From G963664115 sp965216035 (GTDB lineage Bacteria > Acidobacteriota > Terriglobia > 20CM-2-55-15), in NCBI GenBank assembly GCA_965216035.1, contig CBDCFM010000020.1, positions 868,001 to 932,000 of the forward strand: a stretch of 64,000 bases of DNA. The letters are read 5' to 3'. Below are positions 35,935-44,355 of the stretch, one piece after another. The notes beneath the pieces were generated by a model. The model ran no database searches, was not told the origin of the DNA, and saw only the letters and a list, made by a program, of their open reading frames with translations. The position numbers and the translations under genes are program-made. Each line of letters opens with the position of its first letter. The stretch's first letter is position 1.

Positions 35935-37404
35935 ATGAGTCGTAAGTACACACCCGTAATCGGCCTCGAGTGCCATGCGCAGCTACGGACGGAATCAAAG
36001 CTGTTCTGCTCGTGCTCGACACGTTTCGGTCAGCCTCCGAACTTAAATACCTGCCCGGTCTGCCTCGGGCTGCCCGGAGCACTGCCCGTGCTCAACCGCG
36101 GAGCTCTCGCAATGGCCGTTCGCGCAGCGATCGCCCTCCACTGCACCGTGAATCCAGTATCTCAATGGTCCCGAAAGAATTATTTTTATCCGGACCTTCC
36201 AAAGGGTTACCAGATTTCACAGTTTGACAGGCCGCTGGCGGAGAACGGCCATCTCGATGTCGCACTCAACTCTGCGGTCCGACCGATCCAGGTTCAGCGC
36301 GTGCACATGGAAGAGGATGCCGGGAAATCCTTGCACGAAGGATTCCCGGATTCCGATCGGACGACATACATTGACCTGAATCGGAGTGGCGTCCCACTGG
36401 TCGAGATTGTCACTCAGCCTGACATCCGATCATCCGAAGAAGCTCAGGAATACCTGACTCGGCTGAAACAGATTCTTGAGTACCTGGGGGTTTGCGACGG
36501 CAATATGGAAGAGGGCAGCCTTCGATGCGACGCAAACGTTTCGATTTGTCTGACAGGATCATCTGAATTCGGAACCCGCACAGAGATAAAGAATATCAAC
36601 TCGTTTCGATTTCTCCGCAACGCAATCGACCATGAGATAGAGCGTCAGATCGATCTTGTAAAACGCGGCGAACGCGTGGTCCAGGAAACGCGCTTGTGGA
36701 ACAGCGCAGAAGAACGGACGGTTCCCATGCGTAGCAAGGAAGAGGCCCACGACTATCGCTACTTCCCGGAACCCGACTTACCCTTGTTGGTCCTGGACAC
36801 CGAATGGATCCAGGAAATCGCCAATTCCCAACCTGAACTTCCCGACACCCGCTCGAGGCGATTCATCACTGAATATGCCCTGTCGGTCTACGATGCACGT
36901 ATTCTGACTTCCACTCGTGCGCTTGCGGACTACTTCGAATCTACTGTCGCTCTCTGCGACAAACCCAAGGCGGTAGCCAACTGGATTACGGGCGATCTGC
37001 TGCGGCTGTTGAACGAAAACAGAATGGACCAGATGGATCTGAATGCACTCAAATTGAAACCCAACATGCTGGCTGAAATGATTCAACTGGTTCATACGGA
37101 GACAATTTCTGGGAAGATCGCGAAATCTGTCCTGGAAGAGATGTATCGTTCAGGCCGCCCACCGTCAACTATCATCAAGGACAAAGGACTAGAGCAGATT
37201 TCAGATACTGTCGAGATCGAAAGAATCATCAACGAGATAATTTCTGCAAACCCGGGGCCTGCCCAGCAGTACCGATCGGGAAAGACCGGAACGATCGGCT
37301 GGTTTGTCGGTCAGGTAATGAAGGCCACTGCGGGCCGCGCCAATCCGAAAAGTGTGAACCAGCTGCTCCGGAAGAAACTTGCAGGAACGAAGCTGAAGAT
37401 ATAA
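35935..37404 (+). CDS. gatB: Asp-tRNA(Asn)/Glu-tRNA(Gln) amidotransferase subunit B
   Basis: Kinase/tRNA-binding subunit of the GatCAB enzyme that turns misacylated Glu-tRNA(Gln) or Asp-tRNA(Asn) into the correct forms. The 489 residues are full length. GLECHAQLRTESKLFCSC at the N-terminus, KNYFYPDLPKGYQISQ and EDAGKSLH mark the active cradle; the C-terminal helical and YqeY-like domain follows RGRPPS-type sequence (YRSGRPPSTIIKD). gatA and gatC are not in the window. Confidence 0.96.
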   Translation: MSRKYTPVIGLECHAQLRTESKLFCSCSTRFGQPPNLNTCPVCLGLPGALPVLNRGALAMAVRAAIALHCTVNPVSQWSRKNYFYPDLPKGYQISQFDRPLAENGHLDVALNSAVRPIQVQRVHMEEDAGKSLHEGFPDSDRTTYIDLNRSGVPLVEIVTQPDIRSSEEAQEYLTRLKQILEYLGVCDGNMEEGSLRCDANVSICLTGSSEFGTRTEIKNINSFRFLRNAIDHEIERQIDLVKRGERVVQETRLWNSAEERTVPMRSKEEAHDYRYFPEPDLPLLVLDTEWIQEIANSQPELPDTRSRRFITEYALSVYDARILTSTRALADYFESTVALCDKPKAVANWITGDLLRLLNENRMDQMDLNALKLKPNMLAEMIQLVHTETISGKIAKSVLEEMYRSGRPPSTIIKDKGLEQISDTVEIERIINEIISANPGPAQQYRSGKTGTIGWFVGQVMKATAGRANPKSVNQLLRKKLAGTKLKI

Positions 37405-37421
37405 TCCACCGGGGAACCGGC

Positions 37422-37811
37422 TCAGTCGACAACAGCGATACAGTCCACCTCTATGCCAACGCCCAGCGGAAGAGCCGCGACCTCGACAGCGGCCCGAGCC
37501 GGTGGCCTGTCAGGAAAGAATTCCGCGTACACATCGTTCATCTCCTGAAACGTTTTCATATCCTTGAGGTAAACCGTGACCTTGACGACGTGACCCGCAG
37601 ACAGCCCTGCGGCAATCAATATGCTTTGCACATTCTGGAGGACACGCCGAGTTTGAGCGGCAATCGAAAGATCTTCAATCAATTTTCCGGTAGCCGGGTC
37701 GAGGGGGATTTGTCCTGACACGAAAACGAAGTTTCCCGCTCGGATGGCCTGAGAGTAGGGGCCAATGGCTTCCGGCCCCGCGGTCGTCGAAATCACTTTT
37801 TTGATCGGCAT
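37422..37811 (-). CDS. ridA: RidA-family enamine/imine deaminase
   Basis: Hydrolyses reactive enamines such as 2-aminoacrylate that are released by PLP enzymes. It has 129 residues. It has GPYSQAIRAGNFVFVSGQIPLDP near the start and the key Arg in PPARAAVEVAALPLGVGIEVD, the hallmark of active RidA (YjgF subgroup). It ends 17 bases from the convergent gatB. A strong producer of the substrate, such as threonine dehydratase, is not seen nearby. Confidence 0.93.
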   Translation of the reverse strand: MPIKKVISTTAGPEAIGPYSQAIRAGNFVFVSGQIPLDPATGKLIEDLSIAAQTRRVLQNVQSILIAAGLSAGHVVKVTVYLKDMKTFQEMNDVYAEFFPDRPPARAAVEVAALPLGVGIEVDCIAVVD

Positions 37812-37854
37812 AATAAAGTTTGGTTTCGAATTTAATCGGCGGTGCTAAAAAGAT

Positions 37855-40032
37855 CTACTGGGCCACGGTTCTCACGGACTTGGGTGTCCTCATGACATCG
37901 TAGACGCCATCAAGTTGGCGGATCGATCCAATCACTTTCTCAAGGTGCTTCATATCCTGAATTTCGACCGTCATGTCGACCACCCCTCGTTCCTCGTCGG
38001 TCCGTGCAGACAGGTCGAGAATATTTGAGTCGACATCCGAAATGGCCGACGAAATTTGCGCAAGAATCCCGGTCCGGTCCCTGCTGACAACAGCTAAATG
38101 CACAGCGTAGGACTCCTTTCCGTCTGGGCGGCCGGCCCACTCTACATCAATTTTCCTAGTGGGCTCATACATCAGGTTCTGCACGTTCGAACATTCTTTG
38201 GAATGGACGGACACGCCCTTGCCGCGCGTAATATAGCCGATAATATTCTCACCTCGAATGGGGTTGCAGCACTTGGCTCTGTAAACCAAAAGATCATCCA
38301 TGCCCTTAACTTGAATCTTGACGTTGTCGCCCAGCCCAAGGACGCGCTTGACCACAGAACTGATCTTGGACTCTTGGGTCGCCGGGGGTTTCAGCAATCC
38401 CGGCTCGACCTTCTCCAGCACCCCCCGGACGGAAATTTTGCCGTATCCAATGCCTGATAGCAGGTCATCCAGTTTGCTGCATCCGTATTCCGGCGCCATT
38501 TTCAGCAGCCGGTCGTTCTCGGCCAACTCCTTAATGCTGACTTTGTACTTACGTGCTTCCTTCTCCAGAAGCTTCCTACCGAGTTCAACCGACTTCTTCC
38601 GCTCCTGCACGCTGAGCCAATGGCGAAGTTTATTTCGTGCACGAGAGGTTTTTACGAAATTCAACCAGTCGCGGCTTGGCGTATGGCCCTTCTGGGTCAC
38701 AATCTCGACGATGTCTCCATTCGAAAGCCGGGTCTTTAGAGGTGACAGCCGCCCGTTAATCTTGGAGCTCACGCAGGTGTCACCGACTTCAGTGTGAATC
38801 GCGTAGGCGAAATCGACCGGCGTGGCATTACTGGGAAGAGTTACAACCTTGCCCCGGGGGGTGAATGTATACACCTCTTCCGGATAAAGATCCACCTTGA
38901 GCGTGCTCAGAAAATCAGTCGGATCTTTCATCTCCTGTTGCCACTCCACCAATTGGCGCAGCCAGGACACGCGTTGGTCTTCCCTGTCGTCGGCCACCAA
39001 CTTACCGTCCTTGTATTTCCAATGTGCCGCGATTCCCTCTTCGGCGACCCGATGCATTTCGGCCGTCCGAATTTGAACCTCGAAGGGCTGCCCCTTAGCA
39101 ATCACGGAGGTGTGCAATGACTGATACATGTTGGGCCGGGGCATCGCTATGAAGTCTTTAATCCGGCCAGGCACAGGGCGCCACGTGTTGTGGATGATGC
39201 CCAGTGTGGCATAACAATTCTTGATGTCTTCGGTGATAATCCGGATTGCAAGCAAGTCGTACACCTGGTCCAGGGAAATCCGTTGTCGGCGCAGCTTCTG
39301 GTCGAGGGAGTATATACGCTTGATCCGAGCCTCGGTCGTTCCCGGAATGCCCTGTTCCTTCATCTTCTCTTGGACGATGGCCCGGATCTCCTCAAGAAAT
39401 GTCTCGTCAACCTCCCGTTTCTTTTCGAGTGTGTCTTTTAAGCCCTGGTAGGACTTGGGATTCAGAAAACTGAAAGCGAGGTCCTCCAGTTCGCCGCGGA
39501 CCCTGCCCATTCCCAGACGGTGGGCCAGTGGCGAGTAAATTTCGAGTGTTTCCCGTGCTATGGCCTCGCGGCGTGATGCTTTGAGGTGACGCAATGTCCG
39601 CATGTTGTGTAGACGGTCGGCCAGCTTTACGATAATCACCCGGATGTCATCACTCATCGCAAGCAGCATCTTGCGGAAGTTTTCCGCTTGCTTTTCCTCC
39701 GTGGAAGTGAAGAAAATCTGGCTGATTTTCGTCAGCGAATCCACGATATGCGCTATCTCTGGACCAAAGATCTCTTCCAGGTGCTCGAGGGTCGTCAGCG
39801 TGTCTTCCACCACGTCGTGAAGCAGCCCGACACTGACTGTGACGGCATCCATCCTCATGTCGGCCAGAATGTTTGCCACTTCCAGCGGATGTGTCATGTA
39901 TGGTTCGCCTGAGGCACGAACCTGTCCCTTGTGCTCTTTCGCTGAAAAGATATAGGCACGGCGTACGACTTCGGTATCGTCACCCGGATGGTTCTTGTGG
40001 ACCTTCTCTAGGATTTGCTCCAGTCGAATCAT
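37855..40032 (-). CDS. rsh: Bifunctional (p)ppGpp synthetase/hydrolase, Rel/SpoT type
   Basis: Stringent-response enzyme of 725 residues. The N-terminal HD hydrolase shows LLHDVVEDTLTTLE; the synthetase domain includes YQSLHTSVI and the RIKD motif of bifunctional enzymes rather than the acidic motif of RelA. TGS (about 385-445) and C-terminal ACT (about 650-725, AVVSRDRTGILAQISSAI) domains complete it. It starts at ATG 40032; a TACAAT box lies about 30 bases upstream. An insertion-sequence scar lies 150-300 bases upstream. Confidence 0.95.
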   Translation of the reverse strand: MIRLEQILEKVHKNHPGDDTEVVRRAYIFSAKEHKGQVRASGEPYMTHPLEVANILADMRMDAVTVSVGLLHDVVEDTLTTLEHLEEIFGPEIAHIVDSLTKISQIFFTSTEEKQAENFRKMLLAMSDDIRVIIVKLADRLHNMRTLRHLKASRREAIARETLEIYSPLAHRLGMGRVRGELEDLAFSFLNPKSYQGLKDTLEKKREVDETFLEEIRAIVQEKMKEQGIPGTTEARIKRIYSLDQKLRRQRISLDQVYDLLAIRIITEDIKNCYATLGIIHNTWRPVPGRIKDFIAMPRPNMYQSLHTSVIAKGQPFEVQIRTAEMHRVAEEGIAAHWKYKDGKLVADDREDQRVSWLRQLVEWQQEMKDPTDFLSTLKVDLYPEEVYTFTPRGKVVTLPSNATPVDFAYAIHTEVGDTCVSSKINGRLSPLKTRLSNGDIVEIVTQKGHTPSRDWLNFVKTSRARNKLRHWLSVQERKKSVELGRKLLEKEARKYKVSIKELAENDRLLKMAPEYGCSKLDDLLSGIGYGKISVRGVLEKVEPGLLKPPATQESKISSVVKRVLGLGDNVKIQVKGMDDLLVYRAKCCNPIRGENIIGYITRGKGVSVHSKECSNVQNLMYEPTRKIDVEWAGRPDGKESYAVHLAVVSRDRTGILAQISSAISDVDSNILDLSARTDEERGVVDMTVEIQDMKHLEKVIGSIRQLDGVYDVMRTPKSVRTVAQ

Positions 40033-40250
40033 GGCATGTAGACTGAATAGATAGCTTTATTGTAGCGCCAAAGCCAAATCACGGAGACTGGTTCCCAGCT
40101 TTTCTCACGAGTTCTTGTCCGGAGGCCTCGCAAACACCGACAGCGAGGCTGGGCTGGGAGGAAGGTCAATTCTCATACTCGACACTAGCAGGCTGGGGGG
40201 AAGAACGCCCGTTATTATGGCAGTCTGCTATGCGGCACAGGATGTGCCAC

Positions 40251-40281
40251 CATTTTCGATGGCTGTAAGCCATTGAAAATG
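40251..40281. repeat. 14-bp hairpin inside the older element
   Basis: CATTTTC-G-ATGGCT and AGCCAT-T-GAAAATG pair over 14 positions, including one G-U, around a GTA loop. It is flanked by neither a T-run nor a gene and is probably part of the MITE-like element. Confidence 0.6.
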
Positions 40282-40394
40282 TCCGCCATGCGAGAATCAC
40301 ACTTCTCGAATGGCGTTGCTGAAATAGTCATGGGGAAGTGGACCCCAATCGTTGGACAGCGCGGCAGCCGTTTTAAGGTGGATTCTGCCGTTCA

Positions 40395-41243
40395 TTATGC
40401 TGCCGAAGGTACCGGTTCGATTCCGTCGTAGACCTCACCCGGGGTGAGATCGCCGAGGGCGGAATGGGGCCGGCGGTTATTGTAGTACTCCATCCAATCC
40501 CTTATATGAAGATCCGTATCTTTGAAGTCATGGAAAGCGTTCAGGTAGACACATTCATACTTCAATGAGCGCCAGAGCCGCTCGATGAACACGTTGTCCA
40601 TCCACTGGCCTTTGCCGTCCATCGAGATCCGGACGCCGTGATGCTTGAGAACGCTCGTCCAAGCGGTGCTGGTGAACTGGCTCCCCTGGTCCGTGTTGAA
40701 GATTTCCGGACAGCCGAACCGTTCGATAGCTTCGTCGAGAGCTTCGACGCAGAACGCAGTGTCTTGCGTGTTCGACAGTCGCCAGGCTAGGACCTTTCGG
40801 GAATGCCAGTCCATGATCGCAACGACATATAGAAAGCCATGGGCCATCGGAATGTAGGTCAGATCCGCGCACCAGGCCTGATTCCCTCGCGTGACCCGGA
40901 TGTCGCCGAGCAGGTACGGGTACACGACGTGTCCGGGGGCGCGGCGGGACGTGAAGGGCCTCGGAGCGACCGATCGCAGGCCCATGAGTCGCATCAGGCG
41001 ACGGACGCGCTTCCGGCCGACACGATGCCCAGCGCGGCGCAGCTCGCGCGTCATCTGACGCGATCCGTACCAGGGCATCTCCAGGTACAGTTCGTCGATG
41101 ACACGCATCAGAGCCACATTCCGCTCACTCTCGCCGCGTGGCCGGTAATACCAGCTCGACCGACTCATTCCGACCAGCTCACACTGTCGTGCCACGCTCA
41201 GGTTACGCTTCTTCGGTTCGATCATCTTCCGCCTCCGATCCAC
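40395..41243 (-). CDS. IS3-family transposase OrfB
   Basis: DDE integrase-type catalytic subunit. An N-terminal HTH-like stretch (QCELVGMSRSSWYYRPRG) precedes the rve core: first Asp in WCADLTYIP, second in FNTDQGSQFTS and Glu in NVFIERLWRSLKYE. The 282 residues are intact. Its frame is -1 relative to orfA, and a T TTT TTG slippery heptamer (minus strand, around 41267-41273) lies in the orfA end, so it is probably made as an OrfAB fusion. Confidence 0.9.
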   Translation of the reverse strand: MDRRRKMIEPKKRNLSVARQCELVGMSRSSWYYRPRGESERNVALMRVIDELYLEMPWYGSRQMTRELRRAGHRVGRKRVRRLMRLMGLRSVAPRPFTSRRAPGHVVYPYLLGDIRVTRGNQAWCADLTYIPMAHGFLYVVAIMDWHSRKVLAWRLSNTQDTAFCVEALDEAIERFGCPEIFNTDQGSQFTSTAWTSVLKHHGVRISMDGKGQWMDNVFIERLWRSLKYECVYLNAFHDFKDTDLHIRDWMEYYNNRRPHSALGDLTPGEVYDGIEPVPSAA

Positions 41244-41245
41244 GC

Positions 41246-41527
41246 TCAGCGGTCGAAGGCTCCGGCCAAAAAATCCCGCTCCACCACAAGCTCTCCGATC
41301 TTAGCCTGGAGCCGTCGGATCTCGTTCTCGGTGTCCTTACCCGACGCCTCACGGCGCCCTTTGAACGCGTCTTTCACGCTGTCGAGCGCATCACGTTTCC
41401 ACTTCGCGATCATGTTCGGATGGATCTGGTAGCGGGAAGCGAGTTCCGCCATCGTCCCGTCGCCTCGCAGCGCTGCGAGCGCCACCTTCGCCTTGAATTC
41501 AGGGGAGAAATTCCGTCGTTTTGCCAT
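41246..41527 (-). CDS. IS3-family transposase OrfA
   Basis: DNA-binding subunit of 93 residues. An HTH (FSPEFKAKVALAALRGDGTM, then a second helix ending YQIHPNMIAKWKRD) is followed by a leucine-zipper-like helix EIRRLQAKIGELVVERDFLAGAF. The GAT TTT TTG run in its last codons is a good -1 frameshift site. It ends two bases before the orfB GTG. Confidence 0.9.
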   Translation of the reverse strand: MAKRRNFSPEFKAKVALAALRGDGTMAELASRYQIHPNMIAKWKRDALDSVKDAFKGRREASGKDTENEIRRLQAKIGELVVERDFLAGAFDR

Positions 41528-41718
41528 CGTCGTAAGGTCCTCTCATTTGTGGAGAGTCCACCTTATAACGCTGTCCGATTTTTGGGGTCCACTTCTTGGA
41601 TTGTGTTTTCAGCATCCTGCTAGATTGAGAAGCCGGACCCACTGCAACGCAGTCAGGGTGGACGATGCCGTGCAGGGCGGACAATTTGTGCGCGGGTTCG
41701 GTGGAATTGGAGAGGGCG

Positions 41719-41783
41719 GTGAGCTAAGAATCAGAGTTTAACGACGACTATTCGGCGGGTGATGCTTTCGATTCTTAGTTCAC
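41719..41783. repeat. Inverted repeat downstream of the TPR lipoprotein gene
   Basis: 14-base arms GTGAGCTAAGAATC (41719-41732) and GATTCTTAGTTCAC (41770-41783) match at 13 positions, with a 37-base loop; AGAGTT and AACTCT extend the pattern. The rest of 41624-41861 holds no gene. It may end the TonB operon transcript, but lacks a T-run; it resembles the repeat at 22784-22899. Confidence 0.45.
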
Positions 41784-41861
41784 CACTTTTAACTCTCACT
41801 TAAGAAGGGGCCGCCCGCAGGTGGCTCCTTCCATCTTCGCTAGCGGACAACCACTAAAGGA

Positions 41862-42611
41862 CTATTCTACCGGGAGACCCGCGGCGGCCAGCTCGGCGTT
41901 CCGCTGTCGCGTTTCCAAGGCCCTGTTGAACCACTCATCCGCCATGGCCAGAAGTTCTTCCCGCTGCGCCAACGCCTCTTCGTCTTCGGTATCTTCCGGA
42001 ATCAATTCGGCAGCTTGTCGATAGAGCAGGTTTTTGTAGCTCATCGCATCTTCGTAGGTCTCACGGAGTTCCAGTGCACGATCGAGATGCGTTTGACCTT
42101 CCTCGATCAACCTGGCAACTTCTTCCGGCTCCCGCTCTATGGCCTTATTAAAAACCATCATCCAGTTGATGCTTCCGACGCTGTAGTGCGCTACGGGATC
42201 GTCCGGGGCAATTTCCACCTGCCTCAGATAACTTTCGTGGGCAAGGTCCATCTGATTCGTATTCTGGTAAATACTGGCTAGCCCCGCGATGGCTGTCGTA
42301 TTGTTCGGTTCGCGCTGGAGGACGCTTTGAAAGGTTTGAATCGCCATGTCAGCGTTGCGCTGGTTGTCCGGGCCCACCGCACCGGGTACGAACTGCTGCA
42401 AATAGGCCATTCCCAAATACAACTCCGCTTCGGTAAGCTCAGGATCCAACTCGGTGGCCACCTCAAAGAACCCGACGGCACTCTGATAATCGGATTCACC
42501 GTAGGCTCGCACGCCCTTGTTAAGATTGTCCCTCGCTCCCAGATATTCGCAACCGAGCATACTCAGCCCCAAGAAGCCAATCAGAACGAAAAACACTGTC
42601 TTGTCCCGCAT
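41862..42611 (-). CDS. TPR-repeat lipoprotein of the TonB/Exb cluster
   Basis: Outer- or inner-membrane lipoprotein of 249 residues. A signal peptide with lipobox (LSMLGC, acylated Cys21) leads into several TPR units: NKGVRAYGESDYQSAVGFFEVATELDPE, then ELYLGMAYLQQF and AIAGLASIYQNTNQMDLAHESYLRQVEIAPDDP. The C-terminal third is a charged helical tail. It follows exbD by 24 bases and probably helps assemble or couple the energy-transducing complex. The exact partner is unknown. Confidence 0.85.
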   Translation of the reverse strand: MRDKTVFFVLIGFLGLSMLGCEYLGARDNLNKGVRAYGESDYQSAVGFFEVATELDPELTEAELYLGMAYLQQFVPGAVGPDNQRNADMAIQTFQSVLQREPNNTTAIAGLASIYQNTNQMDLAHESYLRQVEIAPDDPVAHYSVGSINWMMVFNKAIEREPEEVARLIEEGQTHLDRALELRETYEDAMSYKNLLYRQAAELIPEDTEDEEALAQREELLAMADEWFNRALETRQRNAELAAAGLPVE

Positions 42612-42634
42612 ATCGTCCCTACCTCCCGGTTGCT

Positions 42635-43078
42635 CTAATTGCCACCCGCTATGTCCGCCGTAATCTGCTCGGTCATCAGGCCAACCTTATCGACGCCGGA
42701 TCCCTTGGCAATGTCGATCACCTGGATCACGTCGTTAAAAAGAAGTTCCGGATCCGCATTGACGAAAATAGTTCGGTCGTTGCGGGTCTTGAAGATATCC
42801 TGCAACTGCGTGCCTAGCGTTCTAAGGTCCGACAGATCTTGATTGATCATGATCTGATTACGATCGTCAATCGACACCACGACTGTCCGGTTCTCTTCAT
42901 CCGGCGGCGGTGGTGGTGTGCCCGGCGGAGGCGGCTGTGGCACGGCAGTATCCAGCCCGCTGGGTATAAGCGGCGTTATCACCATGAAGATCACCAGCAG
43001 TACTAGCAAAATGTCTATCAGCGGCGTGATGTTGATATCCGAGGTTGCCCCAAGTTTCTTGCCCAATTTTGCTGCCAT
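42635..43078 (-). CDS. exbD: ExbD/TolR-family protein, second copy
   Basis: Proton-channel partner of ExbB. One N-terminal membrane helix (about residues 20-40) follows DINITPLIDILLVLLVIFMV, which carries the essential Asp. A Pro-rich stretch follows (PQPPPPGTPPPPPDEE), then a periplasmic ExbD domain. The 147 residues differ from the first copy mainly in that Pro-rich linker. Two ExbD proteins with one ExbB is a recurrent arrangement in several phyla. Confidence 0.93.
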   Translation of the reverse strand: MAAKLGKKLGATSDINITPLIDILLVLLVIFMVITPLIPSGLDTAVPQPPPPGTPPPPPDEENRTVVVSIDDRNQIMINQDLSDLRTLGTQLQDIFKTRNDRTIFVNADPELLFNDVIQVIDIAKGSGVDKVGLMTEQITADIAGGN

Positions 43079-43092
43079 CGGATCCTCCTCCT

Positions 43093-43527
43093 CTACTGCC
43101 GGATCGCCGAGTCAAGCCGTTCGGTCAACAGACCAATGCGGTCGACACCAGCGGCACGAACCGTATCCACAACCGAAACGACATCGCCATAGCGCGAACG
43201 AAAATCGCTCTTGACGTAGACCGTCTTGTCAAGGCGCCCGGACAAGATTTCAACCACTTGTCCCGGCAGCTCTTCTAAACGCACGGCGTCGGCACCGAGA
43301 TAAAAGCGCCCGTCGCGCGTCACCGATACCAGAACGGCGTCTTCCTGATCTGCTTCCTGCATATCGACAGGATTTGTCGTCTGAGCCAGTTCGACACTGA
43401 CACCCTTTTGCAACATGGGAGTGATTACCATGAAAATAATTAACAAGACCAACATGACGTCCGCCATCGGCGTCACATTGATATCCGATTGTACCTGGCC
43501 GCGGCCGCCGGCGCCTCCCATAGACAT
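43093..43527 (-). CDS. exbD: ExbD/TolR-family protein, first copy
   Basis: 144 residues with the proton-path Asp in DINVTPMADVMLVLLIIFMV and a periplasmic domain from about residue 45. A Gly-rich N-terminus (MGGAGGRGQ) faces the cytoplasm. It lies 6 bases after exbB and 14 bases before the second exbD, so the three are co-transcribed. Confidence 0.93.
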   Translation of the reverse strand: MSMGGAGGRGQVQSDINVTPMADVMLVLLIIFMVITPMLQKGVSVELAQTTNPVDMQEADQEDAVLVSVTRDGRFYLGADAVRLEELPGQVVEILSGRLDKTVYVKSDFRSRYGDVVSVVDTVRAAGVDRIGLLTERLDSAIRQ

Positions 43528-43533
43528 GGCTGC

Positions 43534-44250
43534 TTATCCTCGCTTCTTGATGAAGTAGTCGATCAATTCCGAAGAGGAGTTTGACATCTCGATTTGGAAC
43601 GCTTCCACGCGATTGGTGAACGAGTTATACGCCCACACCGCCGGAACCGCAACGAAGAGACCAAACGCTGTCGCAACAAGCGCTTCGGAAATACCGCCGG
43701 CAACCGCGGAAAGGCCCGCAGTCTGCTCACTCGACATTCCCTGGAACGCATTGATGATTCCAACCGTCGTACCGAAGAGTCCCACGAAAGGCGCTGTCGC
43801 ACCAATCGTTGCTAATCCGGAAAGGCCACGCTTCAACTCGGCATTTACAATCGCCTCGGCGCGTTCCAGAGCGCGGCGGGAGGATTCAACCTGCTCGCCG
43901 GTTAAGTCTGTCGACACCCCTTGAGACCGGAACTCCTGTAACCCAGCCTCGACGACTTTGGCTAAGTGACTGCGCTTGTTCTGTTCGGCCACGCTGATCG
44001 CTTCTTCGACTTTACCTGCCTTGAGGCAACCTGCCACGGCCGGCGCGAATTCGCGGGATTGTTTGCGCGCCTGGCTGTAGGCGATGTAGCGGTCAACCAT
44101 CACACCAAAAGACCACATGGACATCAGTGCCAGGACTACAACCACGGCTTTGGCTGCATAACCCATCTGGGCCCACATGGAACGCAAGTCGAAACCGACC
44201 GCCTCCTGGAGCAGCAGCATAGCCATAAAATTGAGCTTAAAGAGCAGCAT
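43534..44250 (-). CDS. exbB: ExbB/TolQ/MotA-family proton channel
   Basis: Inner-membrane proton channel of 238 residues with three membrane segments: about 30-50, 145-170 (LATIGATAPFVGLFGTTVGI) and 190-215. The conserved Thr/Gly-rich second helix and the ALVATAFGLFVAVPAVWAYN third helix are typical. The start ATG at 44250 follows AGGAGGA. With TonB and two ExbDs it powers outer-membrane transport. Confidence 0.94.
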   Translation of the reverse strand: MLLFKLNFMAMLLLQEAVGFDLRSMWAQMGYAAKAVVVVLALMSMWSFGVMVDRYIAYSQARKQSREFAPAVAGCLKAGKVEEAISVAEQNKRSHLAKVVEAGLQEFRSQGVSTDLTGEQVESSRRALERAEAIVNAELKRGLSGLATIGATAPFVGLFGTTVGIINAFQGMSSEQTAGLSAVAGGISEALVATAFGLFVAVPAVWAYNSFTNRVEAFQIEMSNSSSELIDYFIKKRG

Positions 44251-44355
44251 AAGATCAGAGTCCTCCTAACTGGATTCGAAACTAAACCTCTTTCGTACGC
44301 ATTATCGTGGACAAACTCGAAACATCATCAAATCTACTGAAACAGCCCACAGGCT

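Larger units (their letters stand above)
40335..41595 (-). mobile_element. IS3-family insertion sequence, about 1.26 kb
   Basis: Two-ORF element with orfA (41246-41527) and orfB (40395-41243). The inverted ends begin GAAGTGGACCCCAA and share GGACAGCG after a five-base variable gap, then a common TAAGGTGGA block further in. Exact outer borders and target duplication are unclear (no obvious 3-4 bp direct repeat). It is a different IS3 subgroup from the copy at 53797-55106. Confidence 0.8.
40185..41623. mobile_element. Older element with CTAGCAGG ends, split by an IS3-family insertion
   Basis: CTAGCAGGCTG (40185-40195) and its inverted partner CATCCTGCTAG (41613-41623, one mismatch) bracket the IS copy at 40335-41595. 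Without the IS, the outer element would be only about 178 bp and contains a strong hairpin. It has no visible coding capacity, so I read it as a MITE-like relic. Such CTAGCAGG.TG ends are familiar from environmental genomes, but I cannot name the family. Confidence 0.5.
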
